Source: RPQJ01 sp963762315
Lineage (GTDB): Bacteria; Pseudomonadota; Gammaproteobacteria; Steroidobacterales; Steroidobacteraceae
Reading direction: 5' to 3'
DNA length: 64,000 nt
Assembly (NCBI GenBank): GCA_963762315.1
Contig: CAVXKO010000006.1
Coordinates: 637,564-701,563 of the forward strand
The position numbers and the translations under genes are program-made. The notes beneath the pieces were generated by a model, which worked only from the letters and a program-made list of their open reading frames with translations, was not told where the DNA came from and searched no databases. Positions 1 through 8,002 of this stretch are shown here, piece by piece; position 1 is the stretch's first letter, and each line of letters opens with the position of its first letter.

Positions 1-52
1 GTGCCGGGGGCAAGCACTCGCATTGAGCCGCCGGCCGGGGCGGCGAACAATC

Positions 53-463
53 CTAGGGCTTCTGTTCGCGCATCAGGTCCAGGTCGTCGCAGAGCGCACG
101 CAACTGGCGGCAGGATTCGGCGAAGGCCTTCACGTCCGCGAGATGCTTGGACCCGGCGGCATGCCGGCGGACCCACGCATCGCAGGGCTCTTTCGTGGCG
201 CGGCACGCACCCTCGAATTCCGCCACCACCGGCGGCTCGATGCGGATCGAGCCCCTGGCATCGCGATCAGCGGCGATACGATCCCACTGCGCGGAAAACT
301 GCCCGACGAGAGCATCGAGCGTGGCAGGCGGCGCAGCGTCCGCGAGCCCGGACCACTCCTTCATGCCGCGCGCGAGCGTCACGTCGATCGCGTGGCTCAC
401 GTAGTTCATGTGGAAGTGCCAGTCCCCCCGGATCTGGGACATGTCGACTTGTGGTTGCTCCAT
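53..463 (-). CDS. Conserved hypothetical protein, 136 aa
   Basis: I do not recognise a named family. The start is the ATG at 463 (MEQPQVDMSQ), 10 bp after the stop of the upstream bicupin gene, so the two are probably co-transcribed; a longer in-frame start at 532 would run into that gene and is unlikely. The protein is soluble, with no signal peptide or membrane segment. It is rich in His, Trp and charged residues near the N-terminus (a DWHFHMNYVSHAID stretch) and has three spaced Cys. The mostly helical composition suggests a small accessory subunit. Its role is unknown; the neighbours suggest the same catabolic pathway. Confidence 0.6.
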   Translation of the reverse strand: MEQPQVDMSQIRGDWHFHMNYVSHAIDVTLARGMKEWSGLADAAPPATLDALVGQFSAQWDRIAADRDARGSIRIEPPVVAEFEGACRATKEPCDAWVRRHAAGSKHLADVKAFAESCRQLRALCDDLDLMREQKP

Positions 464-473
464 CGTCCTGCCC

Positions 474-1379
474 CTATTGCCCGTCCAGGCTCCACTTGCC
501 GGTGGTGCGCGAGCGCACCGGGATGCCCGCAATCACGGCGCCCTGGCTCACCGGGTCGTAATTGAGCGAGTCGCCTTCGACGACGATCCGCTCGTTGACG
601 GTAATCCAGTTGATGAGCGCGCCGTCGAGGCGGAAGATGCCCGTGAAGCCGCGCTCCTCGCCCGACATGAAATGGCCGTGCTTCACCTTCGCCGGCCGGA
701 AGAAATACGTCCCCGCGTCGAGGCTGCCGAAGTTGTAGTCCATGCTGCCGTCGAGGCAATACGCTTCCTCGAACACCGGATGGTGCACCATGCGGTTGTC
801 CGACCAGCCGGGCGGTGCCCAGCACAGGATGGTCACGAAGCCCTTGTTGTTGTCGTCGGCCGGCGACGGATCGTGGTACAGCAGCTTCAGCTTGAGGAAC
901 CGCTGCGTGTCGCCCTCGTAGAGGTTCGGCATCCACTCGAACTGCTCGGTGTCCATGATCGTCAGCTCGCCCGGCTCGTCCGAGACAGTGTTGCCGCCGC
1001 GCGCGATGAATTCGGACTGGTTCTTCGTCGAGGCGGAGAACCCCCAGTCGCCGTACTCGCGGAACAGCAGCACCACGGTACCTGCCTGCACGGAGATGGC
1101 CGGCACGCACAGGCCTTTCGGCGCGCGGAAATAGCCGCCCGGGCCGAGGATCGTCTCGCCGACCTTCACGGCGCCGGTCTTCACGTACCACTCGACGTCG
1201 GCGTTGTGAAAGCCTGACGGGCGGTGCCAGGCCGAATCGAAGACGACTTCGGTCGATGCGGCACCGCTCTCCTCGTCGTAAGAGAGGTTGATCTGGCGTG
1301 CGCGGCCGTCACCGAGGTGCAGTTCGGCGGGATGCCAGCACAGGTCGCGGGCCTGGATGAGTTCGACGTGCGGTCTCAC
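474..1379 (-). CDS. Bicupin domain-containing protein, 301 aa
   Basis: Two cupin-like beta-barrel halves are visible. The first has the GGYFRAPKGLCVPAIS and TVVLLFREYGDWGF stretch around residues 75-110; the second has an EEAYCLDGSMDYNFG stretch followed by GTYFFRPAKVKHGHF around residues 200-235, with His/Glu residues suited to metal binding. The GTG at 1379 is preferred over the upstream ATG at 1487 because it has a GGAGGA ribosome site 6 nt upstream and the preceding residues look non-conserved. Proteins of this type (ChrR-like/DUF4437-like cupins) are usually mononuclear metal enzymes or sensors; the substrate is unknown. It is divergent from an amidohydrolase/acyl-CoA synthetase pair, which hints at ring or acid catabolism. 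Confidence 0.7.
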   Translation of the reverse strand: MRPHVELIQARDLCWHPAELHLGDGRARQINLSYDEESGAASTEVVFDSAWHRPSGFHNADVEWYVKTGAVKVGETILGPGGYFRAPKGLCVPAISVQAGTVVLLFREYGDWGFSASTKNQSEFIARGGNTVSDEPGELTIMDTEQFEWMPNLYEGDTQRFLKLKLLYHDPSPADDNNKGFVTILCWAPPGWSDNRMVHHPVFEEAYCLDGSMDYNFGSLDAGTYFFRPAKVKHGHFMSGEERGFTGIFRLDGALINWITVNERIVVEGDSLNYDPVSQGAVIAGIPVRSRTTGKWSLDGQ

Positions 1380-1472
1380 GGGTAATCCTCCGTCGCAGCC
1401 CTGTCGGCGACTCGATTGACGATGCATCAAGTACACCCCGCGCCGGGAGGGGTCAAGCAAGCGCGTGGACCG

Positions 1473-1494
1473 CTCGTCCATATCCATGGACGGG
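1473..1494. promoter_or_regulatory. Candidate operator palindrome between divergent genes
   Basis: A perfect 7-bp inverted repeat, CGTCCAT-atcc-ATGGACG (1475-1492), lies in the 214-bp gap between the minus-strand bicupin gene and the plus-strand amidohydrolase gene. Arms extend to nine matches of ten if one mismatch is allowed. Its place between divergent transcription units fits a regulator site, but no regulator gene is in the neighbourhood and no clear -10/-35 pair was found, so this is an inference from symmetry and position only. Confidence 0.3.
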
Positions 1495-1593
1495 CGGGCG
1501 CCTTGCGGCCGCAGCGAACGCTTGTCAGCCGCGGTGGCGCAAGACCATGATCGAACGCAGGGACAACGCTCCCGACATCACGGAGGAATGCGG

Positions 1594-2458
1594 ATGGCCG
1601 GCGCAATCGACATCGTCTGCAACCTCTACGACCCGCAAGCGGTGCGCAAGGGGCAGACCGGCCTCGACGATCAGCTTCAAGAAGCAGGTGCGCATGGACA
1701 AGCGCCTGTGGGGCGGCGTGCCCGTGCGGGACTACCTGCGCAAGATGGATCGCGCCGGCATCGAACGGTCGCTGCTCATCGCCGTGCGCGCGGGCGACCT
1801 CGACGTGCGCGGCTCGTTCGAGATTCCCTACGCACGGGTCGCGAAGATCTGCGCGAAACATCCCGACCGCTTCTCGGGCCTCGCCGGCGTGGATCCGACG
1901 CGCGGGATCGCCGGGTTACGGGAACTCGCCCATGCGGTGAACGATCTCGGCTTCGTCGGCGCACACCTGTACCCGCATTGGTTCGGCCTGGCGCCGGATC
2001 ACGCGAAGTACTACCCGTACTACGCGAAGTGCGCCGAACTCGACGTGCCGATCATGCTGCAGATCGGGCACAACCTCGTGTACTCGCGGCATCGCCGGCT
2101 GCCGTCGGTCGGCCGGCCGATCTGCCTCGATCCGGTCGCGATCGATTTCCCGGAACTCACGCTCATCGGCATCCACGTGGGCGTGCCCTGGACGGACGAG
2201 GCGATCTCGATGGCCTGGAAGCACGAGAACGTCTACCTCGGCGGCGATGCCTACGCGCCGAAGCACTGGCCGAAGCCCTTCGTGCACTACGCGAACACCT
2301 ACGGGAGCCACAAGGTGCTGTTCGGCACGGACTGGCCGGTGGTCGACCCGGAGCGCGCCGTCGAGGAGATTGCCGCGCTCGGCTTCAAGCCGGAGTCGCG
2401 GCGGCGGCTGATGCGCGAGAACGCCCTCGCCGTCTTCAAGCGGCTGCCGCGCAGGTAA
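1594..2458 (+). CDS. Amidohydrolase-family metal-dependent hydrolase/decarboxylase, frame broken
   Basis: Reads as a member of the ACMSD/amidohydrolase-2 family (TIM barrel, metal dependent; members decarboxylate or hydrolyse aromatic or cyclic acids). The N-terminus MAGAIDIVCN is in one frame from the ATG at 1594, with GGAGG 7 nt upstream. After about 1672 homology continues in the +1 frame (SFKKQVRMDKRLWGG onward), so there is one surplus base near 1670-1674. Corrected length is about 287 aa. Visible family blocks are DPTRGIAGLRELAHAV, GAHLYPHWFGLAP, IGIHVGVPWTDE and FGTDWPV near the C-terminus, the usual last metal/acid motif. Only 4 bp separate it from the acyl-CoA synthetase gene, so the two are one operon. 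Confidence 0.75.
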
Positions 2459-2462
2459 TCCG

Positions 2463-3995
2463 GTGCCCGGCGCCTCGAGTCGCCCGACGACCTACCGGCC
2501 GTTGCTGCTGTCCGACGGCGCGCACGCGAGCGCCGAGCGCTGGCCGCGCCGGGCGGCCGTCCTGTGCGAAGGCGCGCGCCTCACGTATGGCGAATTGTCT
2601 TCGCGGATCCGCAGGGTCGCCGGCGCCTTGTCGAGGCTGGGCCTGCAGAAGGGCGATCGCATCGCGCTGCTGGCGCCCAACTGCATCGAGTACCCGGAGA
2701 TCGTTTGCGGCGCCTCGGATGCCGGGCTGATCACGGCAACGCTGAGCGCACGATCGACTCCGGCCGAGATCGCCGCGGCCTGCGACGACTGCGGCGCCCG
2801 GTTGCTGATCGCGCACGAAAGCCTGGCGGAGACTGCGCATGCGGCTCGAGCGGCGACCGTCGAACGCGTGCTGTTGATCGGCGATGAGTACGAAGCCTGG
2901 CTGGCCTCCGCATTGCCTTGCGGCCCGCACCCGGACCTGGAGGAGACCGATCCGTTCACGCTCGTGTACAGCTCGGGCACGACCGGCCAGCCGAAGGGCA
3001 TCCTGATCTCGCATCGCTCGCGCGTGCTGACGTTTCACGGCATGGCGATGGAGTACGGCTGCTACGGCCCCGACGACTTCCAGCTGGGCATCGCCCCGCT
3101 CGCGCACGGCGCCGGGTTCGCGTTCATCATGGCCACGCTGTACACGGGCGGAACGGTCGACGTGCTGCCGAAGTTCGATCCTGCCCTCGTCGTCGAGAAG
3201 CTCGCGACCGCGCCTTACACGGGCGTCTTCATGGTGCCAACGCACTTCCACGCCATCTTCGCGCTGGAAACGGCCTTCCTCGACCGGCACCGCGGTAGGA
3301 CAACGGCGCTGCGCACGATCATGTCGAACGCGGCGGCACTGCCGCAGGCGACGAAGGAGAAGATCGTCGGGTACTGGGGCGACGGCAGGCTGCACGAAAC
3401 CTACGGCTCCACCGAGGCCGGCATCGTCACCAATCTTCGCCCGGGCGACCAGCTCACGCGCAAGCAAAGCGTGGGGCACCCGTTCGGTCCCACCCGCGTG
3501 CGCCTGCTCGACGACCAGGGCGCAGAGGTGAAGGACGGCGAAGTCGGCGAGCTGTACTCGATCTCGCCGTACCTGTTCAACGGCTACTTCGGCAAGCCCG
3601 ACGAAACGGCAGCGGCGATGCGCGACGGATGGGTGAGCGCCGGCGACCTGGCCAGCCGCGATGCCGACGGCTACCTCTACATCGTCGATCGCAGGAAAGA
3701 CATGGTCGTGACGGGCGGCATCAACGTCTATCCGCGCGAGATCGAGGAAGTCCTGCATCGGCACCCGGCCGTGAAGGAAGCGGCCGTGATCGGCGTGCCG
3801 GATGACCGCTGGGGCGAGGCGCTGGTGGCCTACGTTGCCGTGCACGCCGGCAGCAACGTGGCGCCGCACGAGCTGGACCAGCACTGCCGACGCACGCTGT
3901 CGGGCTACAAGGTCCCCAAGGCCTTTCGTTATACGGACGCGCTGCCCCGCAATGCCGGGGGCAAGGTCCTGAAGACGAAACTCCGCGCTCTCTAA
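2463..3995 (+). CDS. AMP-dependent acyl-CoA synthetase/ligase, 510 aa
   Basis: Member of the ANL superfamily that activates a carboxylic acid with ATP and couples it to CoA. The phosphate-binding A3 motif YSSGTTGQPKG is at residues 168-178, the adenine motif ETYGSTEAG near 312, and the hinge/A8 block AGDLASRDADGYLYIVDR-RKDMVVTGG near 396-420; the C-terminal lysine motif NAGGK is close to the end. Length matches the family. The start is GTG at 2463, 4 bp after the amidohydrolase stop. The substrate cannot be read from sequence; together with the amidohydrolase and bicupin genes it suggests breakdown of a small acid. The 3' end overlaps the convergent hslO gene by 4 bp. Confidence 0.85.
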   Translation: MPGASSRPTTYRPLLLSDGAHASAERWPRRAAVLCEGARLTYGELSSRIRRVAGALSRLGLQKGDRIALLAPNCIEYPEIVCGASDAGLITATLSARSTPAEIAAACDDCGARLLIAHESLAETAHAARAATVERVLLIGDEYEAWLASALPCGPHPDLEETDPFTLVYSSGTTGQPKGILISHRSRVLTFHGMAMEYGCYGPDDFQLGIAPLAHGAGFAFIMATLYTGGTVDVLPKFDPALVVEKLATAPYTGVFMVPTHFHAIFALETAFLDRHRGRTTALRTIMSNAAALPQATKEKIVGYWGDGRLHETYGSTEAGIVTNLRPGDQLTRKQSVGHPFGPTRVRLLDDQGAEVKDGEVGELYSISPYLFNGYFGKPDETAAAMRDGWVSAGDLASRDADGYLYIVDRRKDMVVTGGINVYPREIEEVLHRHPAVKEAAVIGVPDDRWGEALVAYVAVHAGSNVAPHELDQHCRRTLSGYKVPKAFRYTDALPRNAGGKVLKTKLRAL

Positions 3996-4915
3996 TGGGT
4001 GACGGAATCGTCGGTCGGCAGGACCGGGCCCGACGAGAACAGCCGCGAGCAATCGATGGCGTCGAGGCGATAGGCTCGGCTGCAGAACTCACAACGCACT
4101 TCAACCTGCCCGAATTCGGCGACGACCGAATCGACCTCGGCGCGGCCGAGCGACCGCAGCATGTTCTCCACCCTTTCGCGTGAACAACGGCACCGGAAAT
4201 AGACCGGAGATCCCTCGAACATGCGCACGTCGTCCTCGGCGAAGAGGCGCCGCAGCAGGTCGCGATCGTCGAGGTCGCCGAGTTCCGCCGGAGTGACCGT
4301 GTCGGCTACGAGCTGCACGCGAAGCCACGCATCCTCGACCTCGTCCGCCGGGACCGCTCCGACGCCGGACTCGGGCACGGCCGAGGGCTTCGACTGCAGC
4401 GGCAGGCGTTGCAGCAGCAGGCCGCTCACGCCCTCTGCGTCCGCGCGCAACCACAACCGCGTGGGCAACTGCTCTGAGCTCTCGAAGTATTCGCGCAGGC
4501 AATCGGCGATCGAAGCACCGGCGAGCGGCACGATGCCCTGGTAGCGGTTCGCCGCGTTCTCGCTTTCGACCGTGACCGTGAGCGTGCCGTTTCCGGAGAG
4601 CACGCGCAGGTCGCTGGTGTCCGGGGGATCGCGAAACCGCGCCACGGCCCGCATGGCCAGACCGTCCGTGCATTCGACGGACATCAGGTGCATGGGCCCC
4701 TCGCCGCGCAACTGCAGCGACAGGAGACCCGAGAACTTCAGCGTGGACGACAACAGGGCTGTCGCGGCGACCGCCTCGCCGAGTGCATCGCGCACCTGCG
4801 GCGGGTAGTCGTGATGCTCCATCATCGCCTTCCAGGCCGGCCCGAGATGGACCAGTTGCCCCCGGAAGGGATAGCGCTCGAAGACGAAGCGCCGGAGCGT
4901 GTCGGTCGCGGGCAT
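3992..4915 (-). CDS. hslO: Hsp33, redox-regulated chaperone (33 kDa chaperonin), 307 aa
   Basis: Cytosolic holdase that is switched on when its zinc-binding cysteines are oxidised. The diagnostic C-terminal cysteine set is present: CRC at about residue 242 and CEFC about 32 residues later, followed by a short redox-linker tail. The N-terminal chaperone domain shows LAMRAVARFRD, the GNGTLTVTVE strand and the YQGIVPL motif; ESSEQLPTRLWL is also characteristic. Length is typical. It follows the fumarase gene by 4 bp and is probably translated from the same transcript. Confidence 0.95.
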   Translation of the reverse strand: MPATDTLRRFVFERYPFRGQLVHLGPAWKAMMEHHDYPPQVRDALGEAVAATALLSSTLKFSGLLSLQLRGEGPMHLMSVECTDGLAMRAVARFRDPPDTSDLRVLSGNGTLTVTVESENAANRYQGIVPLAGASIADCLREYFESSEQLPTRLWLRADAEGVSGLLLQRLPLQSKPSAVPESGVGAVPADEVEDAWLRVQLVADTVTPAELGDLDDRDLLRRLFAEDDVRMFEGSPVYFRCRCSRERVENMLRSLGRAEVDSVVAEFGQVEVRCEFCSRAYRLDAIDCSRLFSSGPVLPTDDSVTH

Positions 4916-4919
4916 GCCG

Positions 4920-6450
4920 TCAGGCGACCCGCACGGGAATCTTGAGCGTGCGGATCTTCTCGGACCACTCCGCCGGCGCGGTGTTGTGCACCGACGTGCC
5001 GGCAGCGTCGACCGCCACGGTGACCGGCATGTCCTTCACGTCGAACTCGTAGATCGCTTCCATGCCGAGGTCGCCGAAGGCAACGACACGAGCCGCGCGG
5101 ATCGCCTTCGAGACGAGGTATGCCGCGCCACCCACCGCCATCAGGTAGGCGGCCTTGTGCTTGCGGATGGATTCGATCGCAACCGGGCCGCGCTCGGACT
5201 TGCCGATCATCACCAGGAGGCCCGTCTTCTCGAGCATCATGTCCGTGAACTTGTCCATACGCGTCGCAGTCGTCGGACCGGCGGGCCCGACGACCTCGTC
5301 GCGAACCGGATCGACCGGGCCCACGTAGTAAATCGCGCGGTTCGTGAAATCGACGCCCGGCGGCAGGCCTTCGCCGCTCGCGAACAGGTCGGCGATGCGC
5401 TTGTGCGCGGCGTCGCGGCCGGTGAGCATCCTGCCGTTCAGCAGCAACGTGTCGCCCGGCTTCCAGGACAGCACTTCCTCACGCGTCAGCGTGTCGAGGT
5501 TGACGCGCTTCGAGTTGCCGCCCGCGCTCCAGGTCACCTTGGGCCATGCGTCGAGCGACGGCGGCTCGAGCACCGCGGGACCGCTGCCGTCGAGCACGAA
5601 GTGCGCGTGGCGCGTGGCGGCGCAGTTCGGAATCATCGCGACGGGCTTCGATGCCGCGTGCGTCGGATACATGTGGATCTTCACGTCGAGCACGGTGGTG
5701 AGGCCGCCGAGGCCCTGCGCGCCGATACCGAGCGCGTTCACCTTCTCGTACAGCTCGATGCGCAAGTTCCTCTGCCTTGTCGCGCGGGCCGCGCGCGAGC
5801 AGGTCGTGCATGTCGATGGGGTCCATCAGCGCTTCTTTCGCCATCAGCATGGCCTTCTCGGCGGTGCCGCCGATGCCGAGCCCAAGCATGCCGGGCGGGC
5901 ACCAGCCGGCGCCCATCGTCGGCACCGTCTTCAGCACCCAGTCGACCACGGAGTCGCTCGGGTTCAGCATCACGAACTTCGACTTGTTCTCCGAGCCGCC
6001 GCCCTTGGCCGCTACGGTGACCCCGACTTCGTCGCCCGGCACCAGTTCGACGTGGAACACCGCCGGAGAGTTGTCCCTGGTGTTCTTGCGGGCGAACAAT
6101 GGATCGTCCACCACGGACGCGCGCAGGCGATTGTCGGGATGGTTGTACGCCCGACGCACGCCCTCATTGACCATGTCGGCAAGGCTGCGCTTCGCGTCCC
6201 AGCGCACGTTCATGCCGACCTTCAGGAACAGGTTGACGATGCCCGTGTCCTGGCAGATCGGCCGGCGCCCCTCGGCGCACATGCGGGAATTGGTGAGGAT
6301 CTGCGCGATGGCGTCCTTCGCCGCGGGATTGCGTTCGCGTTCGTAGGCACGACCGAGGTGCTCGATGTAATCGAGCGGGTGGTAGTACGAAATGAACTGC
6401 AGCGCGTCGGCGACGCTCTGGATGAAGTCGTCTTCGCGGATGACGGTCAT
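4920..6450 (-). CDS. fumA: Fumarate hydratase class I (Fe-S), frame broken
   Basis: Class I, oxygen-sensitive 4Fe-4S fumarase of the TCA cycle interconverting fumarate and malate. The N-terminal half (from ATG 6450) shows RPICQDTGI with the first cluster cysteine, the substrate block KGGGSENKSKF and PPGMLGLGIGGTAEKA. The C-terminal half, in the next frame, shows NALGIGAQGLGGLTTVLDVK and a PVDPVRDEVVGPAGPTTATR-type block. The frames join at about 5767, where GAACTTGCGC carries one surplus T relative to the expected EELRIEL. Corrected length is about 509 aa, normal for the shorter FumA/B form. Both halves are uninterrupted and conserved, so a sequence error is more likely than decay. Confidence 0.88.
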
Positions 6451-6473
6451 AGGTAATCCCGAGAGGCTACAAA

Positions 6474-6558
6474 GGCTATAGGCTATAGGCTATAGGCTAT
6501 AGGCTATAGGCAGGAACAGGAACGGCGTACGCCTCTGACCTATAGCCCATAGCCTATG
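6474..6558. repeat. GGCTATA heptamer array with inverted partner
   Basis: Five head-to-tail copies of GGCTATA (6474-6508, plus GG) are followed, after about 28 bp, by an inverted imperfect copy (CCTATAGCCCATAGCCTATG, 6539-6558). The two can fold into a long AT-rich hairpin in the 118-bp gap between gatB and the downstream fumarase gene on the minus strand. No poly-U run follows, so it is not a standard terminator. Five identical copies suggest a recently expanded, variable array. Confidence 0.8.
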
Positions 6559-6568
6559 TGCCTGCCGC

Positions 6569-8002
6569 CTACTTCAGTTTCTGGTTCAACAGCTCGTTCA
6601 GCTGGGCGGGGTTGGCCTTGCCGCCCGTGGCCTTCATCACCTGGCCGACGAAGAAGCCGAACAGCTTGTCCTTGCCGGAGCGGTACTCGGCCAGCTGGCC
6701 CGGGTTCTTCGCCATCACCTCGTCGATGGCCTTCTCGATCGCCGACGTGTCGGTGATCTGCTTGAGGCCCTTCGCTTCGATGATCGCGTCCGCCGCTGCG
6801 CCTTCGATCCACATCGCCTCGAACACTTCCTTGGCGATCTTTCCGGAGATCGTGTTGTCGACGATGCGCGCGAGCAGGCCCGCCAGCTTGTCTGCGTCGA
6901 TGCGGGTCTGGCCGATCTCGAGGCCTTCCTTGTTGAGGGCGCCCGAGAGGTCGCCCATCACCCAGTTGGCCGCGAGCTTCGGCTGGCCGCCGAGCTTGCG
7001 CACCACGGTCTCGTAGAACCCGGCCATCTCGCTGCTCGCGGTGAGCACGCCCGCGTCATAGGCCGATAGCTCGTAGTCGCGGATGTAGCGCGCGGCCTTC
7101 TCGTCCGGCAGCTCCGGAAGCGTCCTGCGCACGGCGTCGATCAGGTCCTCGCCGATCGCGAGCGGCAGCAGGTCGGGATCCGGGAAATAGCGATAGTCGT
7201 TCGCCTGTTCCTTCGAGCGCATCGAGCGCGTCTCGCCCTTGTCCGGGTCGTACAGCCGCGTTTCCTGCACCACCCTGCCGCCGCCCTCGAGCAGCTCGAT
7301 CTGGCGCTCGACCTCGTAGTTGATCGCGCGCTCGACGAAGCGGAACGAATTGACATTCTTGATCTCCGCACGCGTGCCGAACTCCGCCCGGCCCTTCGGC
7401 CGCACGGACACGTTGGCGTCGCAGCGGAACGACCCTTCCTGCATGTTGCCGTCGCAGATCTCGAGGTAGCGCACCAGCGTGTGGATCTTCTTGAGGTACG
7501 CGATGGCTTCCTTCGCCGAGCGCATGTCGGGTTCAGAGACGATTTCCAGCAGCGGCGTACCGGCCCGGTTGAGATCGATGCCCGACAGCCCGTGAAAGTC
7601 CTCGTGCAGCGACTTGCCCGCGTCCTCTTCGAGGTGCGCGCGCGTGATGCCGATGGTCTTGCGGGAGCCGTCCTCGAGCACGATGTCGAGCGAGCCGTTC
7701 TCGACGACCGGGCGCTCGTACTGGCTGATCTGGTAACCCTTCGGCAGGTCCGGGTAGAAGTAGTTCTTGCGCGCGAAGACCGAGCGGCGCGAGATCTTCG
7801 CGCCCGTCGCAAGGCCGAACTTCACGGCCATGCGCACGGCCTCGCCGTTCAGCACCGGCAGCACGCCCGGGTAGCCGAGGTCCACGAGGTTGGCCTGAGT
7901 GTTCGGCTCGGCCCCGAATGCGGTGGCGGAGCCCGAGAAAATCTTGCTCTTCGTGGCGAGCTGGGCGTGGATCTCGAGCCCGATGACGGTTTCCCATTCC
8001 AT
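6569..8002 (-). CDS. gatB: Aspartyl/glutamyl-tRNA(Asn/Gln) amidotransferase subunit B, 477 aa
   Basis: Subunit of the GatCAB complex that converts Glu-tRNA(Gln) and/or Asp-tRNA(Asn) to the amidated form; GatB holds the kinase and tRNA-binding activity. The N-terminal signature ETVIGLEIHAQL, the YFYPDLPKGYQISQY block, LNRAGTPLLEIVSEPD and the GSFRCDANVSVRP block are all present, with the YqeY-like tail domain at the C-terminus ending VGQVMKATGGKANP. Complete at the usual length. The ATG at 8002 lies inside the open frame of gatA. Confidence 0.97.
   Translation of the reverse strand: MEWETVIGLEIHAQLATKSKIFSGSATAFGAEPNTQANLVDLGYPGVLPVLNGEAVRMAVKFGLATGAKISRRSVFARKNYFYPDLPKGYQISQYERPVVENGSLDIVLEDGSRKTIGITRAHLEEDAGKSLHEDFHGLSGIDLNRAGTPLLEIVSEPDMRSAKEAIAYLKKIHTLVRYLEICDGNMQEGSFRCDANVSVRPKGRAEFGTRAEIKNVNSFRFVERAINYEVERQIELLEGGGRVVQETRLYDPDKGETRSMRSKEQANDYRYFPDPDLLPLAIGEDLIDAVRRTLPELPDEKAARYIRDYELSAYDAGVLTASSEMAGFYETVVRKLGGQPKLAANWVMGDLSGALNKEGLEIGQTRIDADKLAGLLARIVDNTISGKIAKEVFEAMWIEGAAADAIIEAKGLKQITDTSAIEKAIDEVMAKNPGQLAEYRSGKDKLFGFFVGQVMKATGGKANPAQLNELLNQKLK

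Noticed and set aside
2436..4052. 538-codon minus-strand frame opposite the acyl-CoA synthetase
   Set aside because: No recognisable domain and complete overlap with a gene showing all ANL motifs.
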